Below, piece by piece: positions 55,269 through 64,000 of a DNA stretch of 64,000 bases. Origin of the DNA: Streptomyces sp. QL37 (GTDB lineage: Bacteria; Actinomycetota; Actinomycetes; Streptomycetales; Streptomycetaceae). The stretch's first letter is position 1. Every line of letters begins with the position of its first letter. Under the pieces are notes generated by a model. The model made no database searches. It had not been told where the DNA came from and saw nothing but the letters and a program-made list of their open reading frames with translations. The translations under genes were made by a program, and so were the position numbers. The stretch is from NCBI RefSeq assembly GCF_002941025.1, contig NZ_PTJS01000001.1, forward strand, positions 4,841,472-4,905,471, read 5' to 3'.

Positions 55269-57245
55269 ATGAGTGTGACGACCGAGAGCGCTGCGCAGCA
55301 GACGCTGCACCGGGTGTTCGGGTACGAGGCGTTCCGCGGCGAGCAGGGCGCGGTCATCGAGCATGTCGTCGAGGGCGGCGACGCGGTGGTGCTCATGCCC
55401 ACCGGCGGTGGCAAATCCCTCTGCTACCAGATTCCCGCCCTGGTCAGGCCCGGCACCGGCGTCGTGATCTCCCCGCTGATCGCGCTCATGCAGGACCAGG
55501 TGGACGCCCTGCGCGCGCTCGGTGTCCGCGCGGGCTTCATGAACTCCACGCAGGACTTCGACGAGCGCCGCTCGATGGAGGCCCAGTTCGTCGCCGGTGA
55601 GCTCGACGTGCTGTATCTGGCCCCGGAGCGGCTGCGCCTCGACTCGACGCTCGCGCTGCTGGCCCGCGGCGAGATCTCCGTCTTCGCCATCGACGAGGCC
55701 CACTGCGTCGCCCAGTGGGGCCACGACTTCCGCCCCGACTACCTGGCCCTGTCGGTGCTGGGCGAGCGCTGGCCCGACGTACCCCGTATCGCGCTGACGG
55801 CCACGGCGACCGACGCCACGCACCGGGAGATCACCCAGCGGCTGGGCATGCCCGAGGCCAGGCACTTCGTGGCCAGCTTCGACCGGCCCAACATCCAGTA
55901 CCGCATCGTGGGGAAGTCCGACCCGAAGAAGCAGCTGCTGACCTTCCTCAAGGAGGAGCACGCGGGGGACGCCGGCATCGTCTACTGCCTCTCGCGCAAC
56001 TCCACGGAGAAGACCGCCGAGTACCTCTGCCGCAACGGCATCGAGGCCGTGCCGTACCACGCGGGTCTGGACGCCGGCACGCGCGCCGCCCACCAGTCGC
56101 GTTTCCTGCGTGAGGAGGGCCTGGTCGTCGTCGCGACCATCGCGTTCGGCATGGGTATCGACAAGCCCGATGTGCGTTTCGTCGCCCACCTCGACCTGCC
56201 CAAGTCCGTCGAGGGGTACTACCAGGAGACGGGCCGCGCGGGCCGTGACGGGGCACCGTCCACGGCCTGGATGGCGTACGGCCTCCAGGACGTCGTCCAG
56301 CAGCGCAAGCTGATCCAGGGCGGTGAGGGCGACGAGGCGTTCCGGCGCCGGGCGGCTTCGCACCTCGACTCGATGCTGGCGCTCTGCGAGACCGTGCAGT
56401 GCCGCCGGGCCCAGCTCCTGACGTACTTCGGCCAGGAGCCCGGCGCCGAGACCTGCGGCAACTGCGACACCTGCCTGACCCCGCCGGAGACCTGGGACGG
56501 CACCGTGGTCGCCCAGAAGCTGCTGTCGACCGTGGTCCGGCTGAAGCGGGAGCGGAACCAGAAGTTCGGGGCCGGCCAGATCATCGACATCCTGCTGGGC
56601 CGCCGTACGGCCAAGGTCATCCAGTTCGACCACGACCAGCTCACGGTCTTCGGTATCGGCGAGGAGCTGGCCGAGGCGGAGTGGCGGGGCGTGGTGCGCC
56701 AGCTCCTCGCCCAGGGGCTGCTCGCCGTCGAGGGCGAGTACGGCACGCTGGTGCTGACCGAGGAGAGCGGGTCCGTGCTCGGCCGGGAGCGCGAGGTGCT
56801 GCTGCGCAAGGAGCCGAAGAAGCCCACGACCCGCTCCGGCGGCTCGGGCGAGCGCAAGGCCAAGTCGGCGGCGGCCGTGGCCGACCTCCCGGCGGAGGCC
56901 GTCCCGGTCTTCGAGGCGCTGCGCGCCTGGCGCGGTGCCCAGGCGAAGGAGCTGGGCCTCCCGGCGTACGTGATCTTCCACGACGCGACGCTGCGCGAGA
57001 TCGCCGCACTGCGCCCGACGAACCTGGCGGAGCTGGGAGGGGTCAGCGGCCTCGGCGAGAAGAAGCTGGCGACGTACGGCGAGGGCGTGCTGGAGGTGCT
57101 GGCGGGGCTGGGAGACACGGCCCCCGCCGCCGCTCCGGAGCCGAAGCCGGCGGCGGCCCCCGCACCGGTGCCACCCGCTCGGACCCCGGTCCAGGAGGCG
57201 GACCCGGAGTTCGGCTGGGACGAGGAGCCGCCGGAGTTCGAGTGA
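55269..57245 (+). CDS. recQ: ATP-dependent DNA helicase RecQ
   Basis: A 658-residue RecQ helicase. Helicase motifs: Walker [11 protein letters not shown] (about 48), DEAH ([15 protein letters not shown]), motif III TATATD, motif [12 protein letters not shown]. The RQC zinc-binding region contains [11 protein letters not shown] and CGNCDTC; a C-terminal HRDC domain (about 540-610, [20 protein letters not shown]) follows a basic linker. It acts in recombination repair and fork restart. ATG 55269 is preferred over TTG 55230. The tail of ~35 residues is Pro/Glu-rich. Confidence 0.93.
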   Translation: MSVTTESAAQQTLHRVFGYEAFRGEQGAVIEHVVEGGDAVVLMPTGGGKSLCYQIPALVRPGTGVVISPLIALMQDQVDALRALGVRAGFMNSTQDFDERRSMEAQFVAGELDVLYLAPERLRLDSTLALLARGEISVFAIDEAHCVAQWGHDFRPDYLALSVLGERWPDVPRIALTATATDATHREITQRLGMPEARHFVASFDRPNIQYRIVGKSDPKKQLLTFLKEEHAGDAGIVYCLSRNSTEKTAEYLCRNGIEAVPYHAGLDAGTRAAHQSRFLREEGLVVVATIAFGMGIDKPDVRFVAHLDLPKSVEGYYQETGRAGRDGAPSTAWMAYGLQDVVQQRKLIQGGEGDEAFRRRAASHLDSMLALCETVQCRRAQLLTYFGQEPGAETCGNCDTCLTPPETWDGTVVAQKLLSTVVRLKRERNQKFGAGQIIDILLGRRTAKVIQFDHDQLTVFGIGEELAEAEWRGVVRQLLAQGLLAVEGEYGTLVLTEESGSVLGREREVLLRKEPKKPTTRSGGSGERKAKSAAAVADLPAEAVPVFEALRAWRGAQAKELGLPAYVIFHDATLREIAALRPTNLAELGGVSGLGEKKLATYGEGVLEVLAGLGDTAPAAAPEPKPAAAPAPVPPARTPVQEADPEFGWDEEPPEFE

Positions 57246-57258
57246 GCCGGGGCCGGGT

Positions 57259-57867
57259 CTACTCCGGCTTCGCCGCCCGTCGGCGCGAGACGATCGCGGT
57301 CAGGTCGAGATCGACGGTGAAGGGAGTGGACACCTTCATCCGGTCGTGGAAGATCCCGGTGGAGGTGTAGGCGCCGGTGGCGGGCTCCAGCTCGAAGACG
57401 TACACGACCGCCCGGCCGTCCTGGTTCTCCACCCGCCAGTAGTGCGGGATCCTCGCGCGCGCGTACTTCACGGGTTTGGTCTCCCGGTCACGGGTGACGG
57501 ACTCGTCCGACACGACCTCGATCGCGAGCAGCACACTGCTCGCGGGGAACCGTGTCTGCCGCAGACTCTCGACCGCGTCCGCGCGCACGATGACCACATC
57601 GGGTTCGGGCCGGTTCTGGAAGTCGATGTCGATGGTGAACTCTCGGACGACCTCCAGCTCAGGCGGTGCCGGCGACTCAAGCTGCCGTTCGAAGAAGCTG
57701 ACCGCCCGTGTATGGAACAACGTCTGCGGACTCACGAAAACCAGACTCCCGTCGATCAGCTCCGTATGCGGAGGCAGATTCGGGAGTGTGTCCAGGTCAT
57801 CGGCGGTCCAGCCGCCCACGGGCGGAACCGCCCATCGCGGCTCCGGGGCCTCGGGTTCGATGCTCAT
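57259..57867 (-). CDS. Uma2 family protein (DUF820, endonuclease-like fold)
   Basis: A 202-residue protein of the Uma2 family, which is common and multi-copied in Streptomyces. The catalytic-fold landmarks are visible: Glu in HTELIDG, Asp in PEPDVVIV, Glu in LAIEVVSDES and Lys in KPVKYARARIP, matching a PD-(D/E)xK nuclease core. Function is unknown; the fold suggests a restriction-type nuclease. ATG 57867 is chosen because GGAG lies 8 bases upstream. It ends close to recQ (convergent, 13 bp). Confidence 0.85.
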   Translation of the reverse strand: MSIEPEAPEPRWAVPPVGGWTADDLDTLPNLPPHTELIDGSLVFVSPQTLFHTRAVSFFERQLESPAPPELEVVREFTIDIDFQNRPEPDVVIVRADAVESLRQTRFPASSVLLAIEVVSDESVTRDRETKPVKYARARIPHYWRVENQDGRAVVYVFELEPATGAYTSTGIFHDRMKVSTPFTVDLDLTAIVSRRRAAKPE

Positions 57868-57953
57868 CAGTGCTCCCATGCGACGGAGTCTCGCGGGTGC
57901 GTCCAGCGTATCCGCCGACAACCCGATCAAGCCCACCCGCACGTGTGCACGAC

Positions 57954-60683
57954 TCACGCGTCGTTGACCACCGCTCCCCTAGCCGCGTACGCCCGCACGT
58001 CCGCGTCCTGGTCCGTGAGCACCCCGGCCAGGGCCTCCCGGGCCGCCTCGTGGGCCGTGTGGTGGAGCAGCGCCAGCACCCCGGCCTTGCGTACGTCGGC
58101 GTTCGGGTCGGCCAACGCCCCCGCCAGCGCCGCGACAGCCGGAACAGGATCGGCCGAGGCGAGCGCCGTCGCCGCCCCCGCCCGGACCTGCCAGGCCGGA
58201 TCGGTGAGGGCCGCGACCGCCCTGGCGGCGAACGGCTGAGGGCACCCCGTCGCCGCCAGCGCGCCCAGCGCCGCCGCTCGCACCAACAGGTCCGGGTCGT
58301 CGAGCAGCGGGGCCAGCGGTTCCGGGCCCGGGGAGCGGGTGGCCGCCAGCCCCTTCGCGACGGCCACCCGGACCTCCCGGGACGGGTCGGACACCGCCCC
58401 GGCGAGCAGACCGGTGGCGTCCACCGAGACCAGGGCGCTCACCGTGTGGATCCGTACGTCGATGTCGGGGTCGCCGAGCGTGCCCGCGAACAGTTCCGCG
58501 TCGCCCAGTCGCAGCGCACGCAGGGTGTCCAGCGCGGTGGACCGCACCACCGGGTCGTCCGAGCCCAGCGCCGCCACCAGCGGCTCGCGCAGGGCCGGTT
58601 CGGCCGGTAGCACCTCCACCAGCTCCCGCAAGGAGGCGGCGGCCGCCGCCCGCACCGACGGGGCGGGGTCCGCGAGCGTGGCGGCCAGCGCGGGCCCCGC
58701 GCCCTCCGGCGTCGACTCGCTCAGCGCGGCCACGGCGGCCCGCCGCACCGCCGGGTCCCCGTCGGCCAGATACGGCGCGAGCTCCGGAAGCTCCGGCTGA
58801 TGGTCCTCGGCCAGCGCCAGCAGCTCCAGGATGCGGGGCGAGGGCCCGGCAGAAGTGGAGACGGCGACCCCGGGGCGCACGGGCGCCGTCGAGCCGGAGG
58901 GGGCGGACTCCCGTGCCCCGGCCGTCGCCACCTGCTCCGCCTCGACCTCGCCGAGCTCCCGCGAGACCCCGCCCACCGGGTCGAAACCCTCCACCGGCAC
59001 GAGATACGGCGCCACCGGCCGGGCCGTGAACTCCATCGCCCCGGAAGCGGACTTACGCAGGTCCAGGTGGTGGAACCAGTCCGTGTCGTCGCGCTCCGGA
59101 TGGTCCGTACGCTCGTGGTACAGCCCCCAGCGGGACTCCGTGCGGGCCAGGGAGGAGCGGGCCGCCATCTCCGCGCAGTCCCGGATGAAGCTCACCTCCG
59201 CGCACCGCATCAGCTCGTGCGGGGTCGTCGCCCCCATCTCCCCGATGTCCGTACGCATCCGCTCGAAGGACTCCAGCGCCAGCGAGAGCCGCGCCCCCGA
59301 CTTGGGCGGCGCCACATAGTCGTTCACGAACCGGCGCAGCTTGTATTCGACCTGGGTCTGCGGAGGCCCCTCCGGATTGCGCAGCGGCCGGTAGATCAGC
59401 TCATGGGCCTCGCGGAGCTGTGCTTCGGGGAGTTCGCCCTCGTACGCCGTGTACCGCGACGCGTCGGCGCCCGCCAGATCGCCGTAGACGAACGCGCCGA
59501 TCATGTAGTTGTGCGGGACGCAGGCCAGGTCCCCGGCCGCGTAGAGGCGTGGCACCGTCGTGCGGGCCTGGTCGTCGACGCGGACGCCGGAGGCCGAGTG
59601 GCCGCCGCACAGGCCGATCTCGGAGATGTGCATCTCGATGTCGTGCGTGCGGTAGTCATGGCCCCGGTTCGCGTGGAACGTGCCACGCGTCGGCCGTTCC
59701 GTGGTGTGCAGGATGCCCTCCAGGGCGCTGACGGACTCCTCGGGGAGGTGGCTCAGCTTGAGATAGACCGGCCCCCGGTCCGAGGCGACCTCCGCCGCGA
59801 ACTCGGACATCATCTGCCCCGACCAGTAGTCGGAGTCGACGAACCGCTCGCCGTGCCGGTTCACCTGGTAGCCCCCGAAGGGGTTGGCGACGTAGGCGCA
59901 GGCCGGACCGTTGTAGTCCTTGATCAGCGGGTTGATCTGGAAGCACTCGATCCCGGTGAGCTCGGCGCCGGCGTGGTACGCCATGGCGTAGCCGTCACCC
60001 GCGTTGGTCGGGTTCTCGTACGTGCCGTAGAGGTAGCCGGACGCGGGCAGTCCGAGCCGGCCGCACGGCCCGGTGGCCAGCACGACGGCGCCGGCGCGGA
60101 CCGTGACGAACGCTCCGGTACGGGTGTTGAAGGCCGCCGCCCCGATCGCCCTGCCGTCGTCACCGGTGAGGATCCGGACCGGCATCACCCGGTTCTCGAT
60201 CCGGATCCGTTCCCGCATCTCCCGGCGCCGCAACTGCCGGTAGAGGACCTTCTTGACGTCCTTCCCCTCGGGCATCGGCAGGACGTACGAGCCGGAGCGG
60301 TGCACCTGGCGCACGGCGTACTCCCCGTGCTCGTCCTTCTCGAACTTCACCCCGTACGACTCCAGCCGCCGCACCATTCCGTAGCCGCGCACGGCGGTCT
60401 GCCGGACGGTCGACTGATCGACGATGCCGTCGTTGGCCCGGGTGATCTCGGCGACGTAGTCGTCGGGTTCGGCCCGGCCCGGGATCACCGCGTTGTTCAC
60501 GCCGTCCATGCCCATGGCGAGGGCGCCCGAGTGCCGGACGTGCGCCTTCTCCAGCAGCAGGACCGAGGAGCCGTGCTCGGCGGCGGTGAGCGCGGCCATC
60601 GTGCCGGCCGTGCCGCCCCCGACGACCAGTACGTCGCAGGAGAGTTCCTCGGCGTCGGCGAGGGCGGGGATCTGCACGGTCAT
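57954..60683 (-). CDS. AprA-like flavoprotein fused to nine HEAT repeats
   Basis: A 909-residue protein. Residues about 1-613 form an FAD domain of the fumarate reductase/adenylylsulfate reductase (AprA) type: VLVVGGGTAGTMAALTAAEHG, an AprA-like RHSGALAMGMDGVNNA segment and a late GLCGGHSASGVRVDDQ ... LYAAGDLACVPHNYM block. Residues 614-909 are nine ~31-residue HEAT repeats (DPxxxVRxAAxxAL pattern). The ferredoxin at 63675-63902 is its likely redox partner, as AprB is for AprA. No secretion signal, so cytoplasmic. It is the last gene of its operon; ATG 60683 lies 5 bp after the ATPase stop. The reaction is unknown. Confidence 0.85.
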   Translation of the reverse strand: MTVQIPALADAEELSCDVLVVGGGTAGTMAALTAAEHGSSVLLLEKAHVRHSGALAMGMDGVNNAVIPGRAEPDDYVAEITRANDGIVDQSTVRQTAVRGYGMVRRLESYGVKFEKDEHGEYAVRQVHRSGSYVLPMPEGKDVKKVLYRQLRRREMRERIRIENRVMPVRILTGDDGRAIGAAAFNTRTGAFVTVRAGAVVLATGPCGRLGLPASGYLYGTYENPTNAGDGYAMAYHAGAELTGIECFQINPLIKDYNGPACAYVANPFGGYQVNRHGERFVDSDYWSGQMMSEFAAEVASDRGPVYLKLSHLPEESVSALEGILHTTERPTRGTFHANRGHDYRTHDIEMHISEIGLCGGHSASGVRVDDQARTTVPRLYAAGDLACVPHNYMIGAFVYGDLAGADASRYTAYEGELPEAQLREAHELIYRPLRNPEGPPQTQVEYKLRRFVNDYVAPPKSGARLSLALESFERMRTDIGEMGATTPHELMRCAEVSFIRDCAEMAARSSLARTESRWGLYHERTDHPERDDTDWFHHLDLRKSASGAMEFTARPVAPYLVPVEGFDPVGGVSRELGEVEAEQVATAGARESAPSGSTAPVRPGVAVSTSAGPSPRILELLALAEDHQPELPELAPYLADGDPAVRRAAVAALSESTPEGAGPALAATLADPAPSVRAAAAASLRELVEVLPAEPALREPLVAALGSDDPVVRSTALDTLRALRLGDAELFAGTLGDPDIDVRIHTVSALVSVDATGLLAGAVSDPSREVRVAVAKGLAATRSPGPEPLAPLLDDPDLLVRAAALGALAATGCPQPFAARAVAALTDPAWQVRAGAATALASADPVPAVAALAGALADPNADVRKAGVLALLHHTAHEAAREALAGVLTDQDADVRAYAARGAVVNDA

Positions 60684-60688
60684 GCCTT

Positions 60689-61435
60689 TCAGTGGGCGGG
60701 AGTGAGCGATTCGAGGACCTCGCGGCGCAGCGCGACGGTCGCCGGGTCGGCATGCGCGGCGCGTTCGCGCGGACGCGGTACGTCCAGGACACGGCCGGTG
60801 GGCAGCAGCGCGACGCGGTCGCCGAGGAACAGCGCCTCGTCCACGTCGTGCGTGACGAAGACGACCGTGGCTCCCGTGCCCTGGAGGACGTCGACGAGCA
60901 GCTGCTGCATCCCGGCCCTGGTCTGGGCGTCCAGGGCGCCGAACGGCTCGTCCATCAGGACCGCGCGGGGCCCGGCCGCCAGGGCCCGGGCCAGCTGGAC
61001 GCGCTGGCGCTGGCCGCCGGAGATCCGGTGCGGGAGCTTGGCGCCGTGCTCGTCCAGGCCGACCCGGGCCAGCCAGGCCTCGGCGCGTGCCCGGCGTTCG
61101 GCGCGTGGAACCCCCCTGATGGCAAGCGGCAGCTCGACGTTGGCCCGCACCGTGCGCCACGGCAGCAGGGCGTCGTCCTGGAAGACGAGGGCCCGTTCGG
61201 CGCGGGGCGCGGTGATCGCCTCGCCGTCCTGGGCGGCCTCGCCGCCGAGGACGGGCAGCAGTCCGGCCAGGGTGCGCAGCAGGGTGGACTTGCCACAGCC
61301 GGACGGGCCGACGACCGCGAGGATCTCACCGGGTACGACATCGAGGTCGATGCCCTCCAGGACGGGGGCCCCGGCCCTGCCCAGCACGGCACCGCGCAGG
61401 GTGAGCCGGACGCCTCGGGACGTGGTGGTGGTCAT
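60689..61435 (-). CDS. ABC transporter ATPase, SsuB/TauB/NrtD-type
   Basis: A 248-residue ATPase with Walker A GPSGCGKST (about 42), Q-loop VFQDDALLPWRTV, signature ISGGQRQRV, Walker B VLMDEPFGALD, and the D-loop/H-loop THDVDEALF. This belongs to the nitrate/sulfonate/taurine class of importers. It overlaps the permease by 4 bp (ATGA) and lies just before the flavoprotein gene. ATG 61435. Confidence 0.92.
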   Translation of the reverse strand: MTTTTSRGVRLTLRGAVLGRAGAPVLEGIDLDVVPGEILAVVGPSGCGKSTLLRTLAGLLPVLGGEAAQDGEAITAPRAERALVFQDDALLPWRTVRANVELPLAIRGVPRAERRARAEAWLARVGLDEHGAKLPHRISGGQRQRVQLARALAAGPRAVLMDEPFGALDAQTRAGMQQLLVDVLQGTGATVVFVTHDVDEALFLGDRVALLPTGRVLDVPRPRERAAHADPATVALRREVLESLTPAH

Positions 61436-62292
61436 GGGTGCACCCGCTCCTTCGCCAGGGGGACCGGTCCGGCGGCCGGGGACACGGGCCCGCGGTGCCG
61501 TACGGGGGACGGCGGACGGCTCTCCGTGCGCGGCAGCCACCGTGTGAGCCGGCGGCCCAGCAGCTCCACCGCCGTCGAGGTGATCCAGCCGAGCAGGCCG
61601 ATCGTGGCCATGCCGACGAAGACCCCCGGATAGTCGACGACCGTGTAGTCCTGCCAGGTGCGGTAGCCGACCCCGTACTCGCCGGAGATCATCTCGGCGG
61701 AGATCACACAGATCCACGACACCCCGATGCCGACGGAGAGCCCGCCGAGGATGCCGGGGAGCGCGCCGGGCAGGACGACGGAGCCGAGGATCCGCCACCG
61801 GCCGCCGCCCATGGTCAGGACCGCCTCCTCCCACACCGGGGTGAGAGCGCGCACCGCGTGCCGGGTGGAGACCATGACGGGGAAGAACGCGGCGGTGCAG
61901 GTGATGAAGACGATGCCCTGCTCGTTGCTGGGGAAGAGCAGGATCGCCACGGGCACCAGGGCGATCGCCGGGACCGGGCGGATCACTTCGAGGACGGGGC
62001 CCAGCAGGTCCGAGGCGATCCGGGACCGTGCGACGGCCGTGCCGACCGTGATGCCGAGGACGGCGGCCAGCGCGAAACCGGTGACGATCCGGGTCAGGCT
62101 GTCGGTGAGGTCCTGCCAGTACGCGTCGCTGCCGAGCCGGTCCGCGAAGGCCCGGGCCACATCGGTGACCGTGGGGAACTGCTCGAAGCGCAGCCACACA
62201 CTGACGTCGTAGGTGGTCAGTAGCTGCCAGATGCCCAGCGCGGCCACCAGTGACAGGGCCCGCAGCGCGGCCGACCACCCCCGCCCGCTCAT
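61432..62292 (-). CDS. ABC transporter permease, SsuC/TauC-type
   Basis: A 286-residue permease with about six helices and the ATPase-contact loop EEAVLTMGGGRWRILGSVVLPGALP. The helix WICVISAEMISGEYGVGY is family-typical of sulfonate/nitrate permeases. The C-terminal 35 residues are basic and Pro-rich. Start ATG 62292 overlaps the binding-protein stop; its stop overlaps the ATPase start, so translation is coupled. Confidence 0.92.
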   Translation of the reverse strand: MSGRGWSAALRALSLVAALGIWQLLTTYDVSVWLRFEQFPTVTDVARAFADRLGSDAYWQDLTDSLTRIVTGFALAAVLGITVGTAVARSRIASDLLGPVLEVIRPVPAIALVPVAILLFPSNEQGIVFITCTAAFFPVMVSTRHAVRALTPVWEEAVLTMGGGRWRILGSVVLPGALPGILGGLSVGIGVSWICVISAEMISGEYGVGYRTWQDYTVVDYPGVFVGMATIGLLGWITSTAVELLGRRLTRWLPRTESRPPSPVRHRGPVSPAAGPVPLAKERVHP

Positions 62293-63659
62293 GAGGCGCG
62301 GGCCAGTTCGAGCGCGGTGGCGTACGGGACGATACGTGCGCCGGGGTGTGCGGCGGCGTCCGCGCGGGCCGCGGACCCGGTGACGTACGGCCTCAGCTCC
62401 GGGCCGTCCGACACCCAGACGGCCCGGTCCGCGAACCACAGGGTCCCGGTGGCCGCGTCGGGGACGTACGCGGCGCGGACCCTGCCCCTGTGCCCGGCGG
62501 TGTGGCGCAGGACCTCGGCGGGAGTGGCGAACGCCGACGTGGTGTCCTCGCCCTTCAGCCAGACCTCCCCGCCCCGTGCGGCGGGCGGGCCGGCGGCCCG
62601 TGCCTCGGCGTAGGCGGAGCCGTACACCCGCTTCACGTACCGCTCGTCGACGAAGTCGTCGACGTCGACGTCCCCGACCAGCTTCGCCGAACGCAGCACC
62701 GGGACGTCCTTCTTGAGCGCCGCGACCAGGGCGGGCTTCACCGTGGTGTCGAAGGTGGCGATGCCCTGGGCGCCGTTGTAGAGGTGGACGACCTCGGCGG
62801 GGAGCCCGGTCGCCTTCGCCACCGACTCGGAGGCCGCCACCGGGTGCTCGTGCAGATACTCCGTCGCCCGGCCCTGCGCCCGGAGGAAGTCCTCCAGCAC
62901 GGCGGGCCTCCTCTTCGCGAAGTCCTCGACGACGGTGACCCCGTGGAAGGTCGGAAGATTCAGCTCCGCCCCGTCGTAGAGGGCCTTCGCCCTGCCCTGG
63001 AAGGCCAGCAGCCCGGGCCACGCCACGAACTGCGACAGTGCGTCGGCGCTGCCGGCCTGGAGCGCCGACGCCCCCACGGCGGGCTGCTGGTTGAGCTTGC
63101 GGATGTCCTTCTCGGGGTCGAGCCCGGCCTGCTGGAGCGCCCGGACGAGCGTCCCGTCGGCGGCCGAACCGACGCTCGTGGAGACCTTCTTCCCGCGCAG
63201 GTCCTCCAGGGAGCGGAGCCCGGAATCCGGCCCGGTCACCACGGTGTTGAGGCCGCCGCGCAGGTTGTAGCCGGTCACCGAGACCATCTTGGTCGGACGG
63301 TTCAGCTGCTTCCCGCGCGCCGCGTTGATCAGCAGCGGGAAGTCGCCCATCGAGCCGATGTCGATCTTTCCCGCGGTCATCTGGGCGGTGATCGGGGCGC
63401 CGGTCGCGTAGTCCTGCCACTTCACCTCGTACGTGACGCCGTCCCGCTCGCCGCGGGCGCGCAGCTCGTCCTCGAAGTAGCCGAGCGAGCGCAGCAGGGT
63501 GCCCGCCGTGACGGTGTTGATGGTCCTGGACTGATAGCCGACGGTCACCGTGACCGTGTCGTCGTCACCCGCGCTCGCCTCGCCGCCGCAGCCCGCCGTG
63601 AGCGGGACGAGCAGGGCGGAGGTCAGCAGGGCGCCGGCGCGGATTGCCGTGCGTCGCAT
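62289..63659 (-). CDS. NMT1/SsuA-type binding lipoprotein with C-terminal NosL-like domain
   Basis: A 456-residue lipoprotein: signal peptide with lipobox LTAGC (Cys24), then an NMT1/SsuA-like substrate-binding domain (about 36-355) with YQSRTINTVTAG, IDIGSMGDFPLLINAA and LNTVVTGPDSGLRSLEDLRGKKV. The C-terminal ~94 residues (about 363-456) resemble NosL copper-lipoproteins: VWLKG, FATPAEVLRH, AAYVPD, LWFADRAVWV, and RADAAAHPGARIVPY. The CGM copper ligands of NosL are absent. The domain is a fusion not usual for this family. It is encoded 15 bp after the ferredoxin and overlaps the permease. Confidence 0.85.
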   Translation of the reverse strand: MRRTAIRAGALLTSALLVPLTAGCGGEASAGDDDTVTVTVGYQSRTINTVTAGTLLRSLGYFEDELRARGERDGVTYEVKWQDYATGAPITAQMTAGKIDIGSMGDFPLLINAARGKQLNRPTKMVSVTGYNLRGGLNTVVTGPDSGLRSLEDLRGKKVSTSVGSAADGTLVRALQQAGLDPEKDIRKLNQQPAVGASALQAGSADALSQFVAWPGLLAFQGRAKALYDGAELNLPTFHGVTVVEDFAKRRPAVLEDFLRAQGRATEYLHEHPVAASESVAKATGLPAEVVHLYNGAQGIATFDTTVKPALVAALKKDVPVLRSAKLVGDVDVDDFVDERYVKRVYGSAYAEARAAGPPAARGGEVWLKGEDTTSAFATPAEVLRHTAGHRGRVRAAYVPDAATGTLWFADRAVWVSDGPELRPYVTGSAARADAAAHPGARIVPYATALELARAS

Positions 63660-63674
63660 GGGAGGAGGGGCCTT

Positions 63675-63902
63675 TCACCGGAGGAGGTAGGGCATGTTGA
63701 CCGTGACCGCGTCGGTGGGACACCGGGCCGCGCACGGGCCGCAGTACCAGCACTCGTCGACGTGCATGTACGCCTTGCCGCTGTCCGGGTGGATGGCCAG
63801 GGAGTCGAGCGGACACATGTCGACGCAGAGGGTGCAGCCGTCGATGCACTTGGACTCGTCGATGGTCACGGGCACGTCGGCCCGCTGGGGCGCCAGAGGC
63901 AT
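63675..63902 (-). CDS. two-[4Fe-4S] ferredoxin, AprB-like
   Basis: A 75-residue protein with two cluster motifs: CIDGCTLCVDMCP (first spacing Cx3C) and CWYCGPCAARCP (CxxCxxCxxxCP). This matches small AprB-like ferredoxins that serve the AprA-type flavoprotein encoded four genes later in the same operon, but is shorter than AprB. The start ATG 63902 has GGAGA-like bases before it. The gene upstream continues off the window, 33 bp away. Confidence 0.9.
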   Translation of the reverse strand: MPLAPQRADVPVTIDESKCIDGCTLCVDMCPLDSLAIHPDSGKAYMHVDECWYCGPCAARCPTDAVTVNMPYLLR

Positions 63903-63935
63903 GGCGGTCTCCAGGAAAGAGGGGGAGGAAGGGGT

Positions 63936-64000
63936 TCAGTCGGCCCTGTGCAGCAGGCCGCTCATGCTGATGCGGTCACCGCGGAACCGGATGAACTCCA
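63936..64000 (-). CDS. unknown protein, C-terminal fragment (cut by window end)
   Basis: A reverse-strand frame open to the window edge ends at TGA (63936-63938) and encodes EFIRFRGDRISMSGLLHRAD as its last 20 complete residues. No family was recognised. It lies 33 bp upstream of the ferredoxin in the same direction and is likely the preceding gene of that operon. Confidence 0.5.
   Translation of the reverse strand, partial: EFIRFRGDRISMSGLLHRAD

Noticed and set aside
57954..61160. Flavoprotein start further upstream (1068 residues)
   Set aside because: The extra residues lie antisense in frame to the ATPase gene; ATG 60683 matches the family start.

Overview
The window is chromosomal DNA of a streptomycete. 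It has very high GC with G/C-ending codons, GGAGG-type ribosome sites, many GTG starts, a full NDH-1 operon, futalosine-route menaquinone genes and the AfsK/AfsR/AfsS regulators. The gene order recalls the Streptomyces coelicolor chromosome around afsK-afsR and mqnA-nuo; that comparison is from memory, not a search. No rRNA, tRNA, CRISPR, insertion sequence or phage gene is visible, so this looks like core chromosome with a few accessory insertions.

Region by region. 1-4.6 kb: end of an MFS transporter, a flavin monooxygenase, PspAB, HtpX, a pyridoxamine-phosphate oxidase and a TetR regulator. 4.6-13.2 kb: the AfsK system, namely a VOC-fold protein that is probably KbpA, the kinase AfsK with a PQQ beta-propeller, two envelope proteins, the 57-residue repeat protein AfsS, and AfsR. 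An AfsR-type direct repeat and a strong leader hairpin precede afsS. 13.3-21.8 kb: a MerR regulator, an RpiR/SIS regulator, then a divergent operon of a self-processing C45 amidohydrolase with a five-gene peptide ABC importer. 21.8-31.1 kb: a cold-shock protein and menaquinone genes (mqnA, mqnC, menG, a MenJ-like reductase) mixed with a membrane kinase, a degenerate amidohydrolase, a DUF3152 protease-like protein, a GNAT enzyme and a frameshifted gene remnant. 31.2-38.2 kb: two tandem kinases with PQQ sensor domains, an MptB-like mannosyltransferase, a 26-bp minisatellite and an NlpC/P60 hydrolase. 39.1-55.2 kb: nuoA-N, led by a promoter with a Rex-type operator and ended by a perfect 13-bp hairpin. 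55.3-57.9 kb: RecQ and a Uma2 protein. 57.9-64 kb: a reverse-strand operon that runs off the window.

How the genes fit together. The mqn/men genes make menaquinone, which NDH-1 (nuo) reduces with NADH, so quinone supply and its main user sit together; the Rex-like operator would tie nuo to the NADH/NAD+ ratio. AfsK phosphorylates AfsR, AfsR activates afsS, and AfsS raises secondary metabolism.

The best candidate for an undescribed system is the last operon. It joins an AprA-like flavoprotein carrying nine C-terminal HEAT repeats, a two-cluster AprB-like ferredoxin, and an SsuABC/NMT1-type importer whose lipoprotein binding protein carries a C-terminal NosL-like domain. The substrate is unknown. 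Other signals not explained by the gene list are a cluster of DnaA-box-like sites upstream of kbpA-afsK, a patch of un-Streptomyces-like codons over a metal-site loop of nuoB, a perfect 16-bp AT-rich palindrome inside nuoD, and a TTA codon in one of the PQQ kinases.
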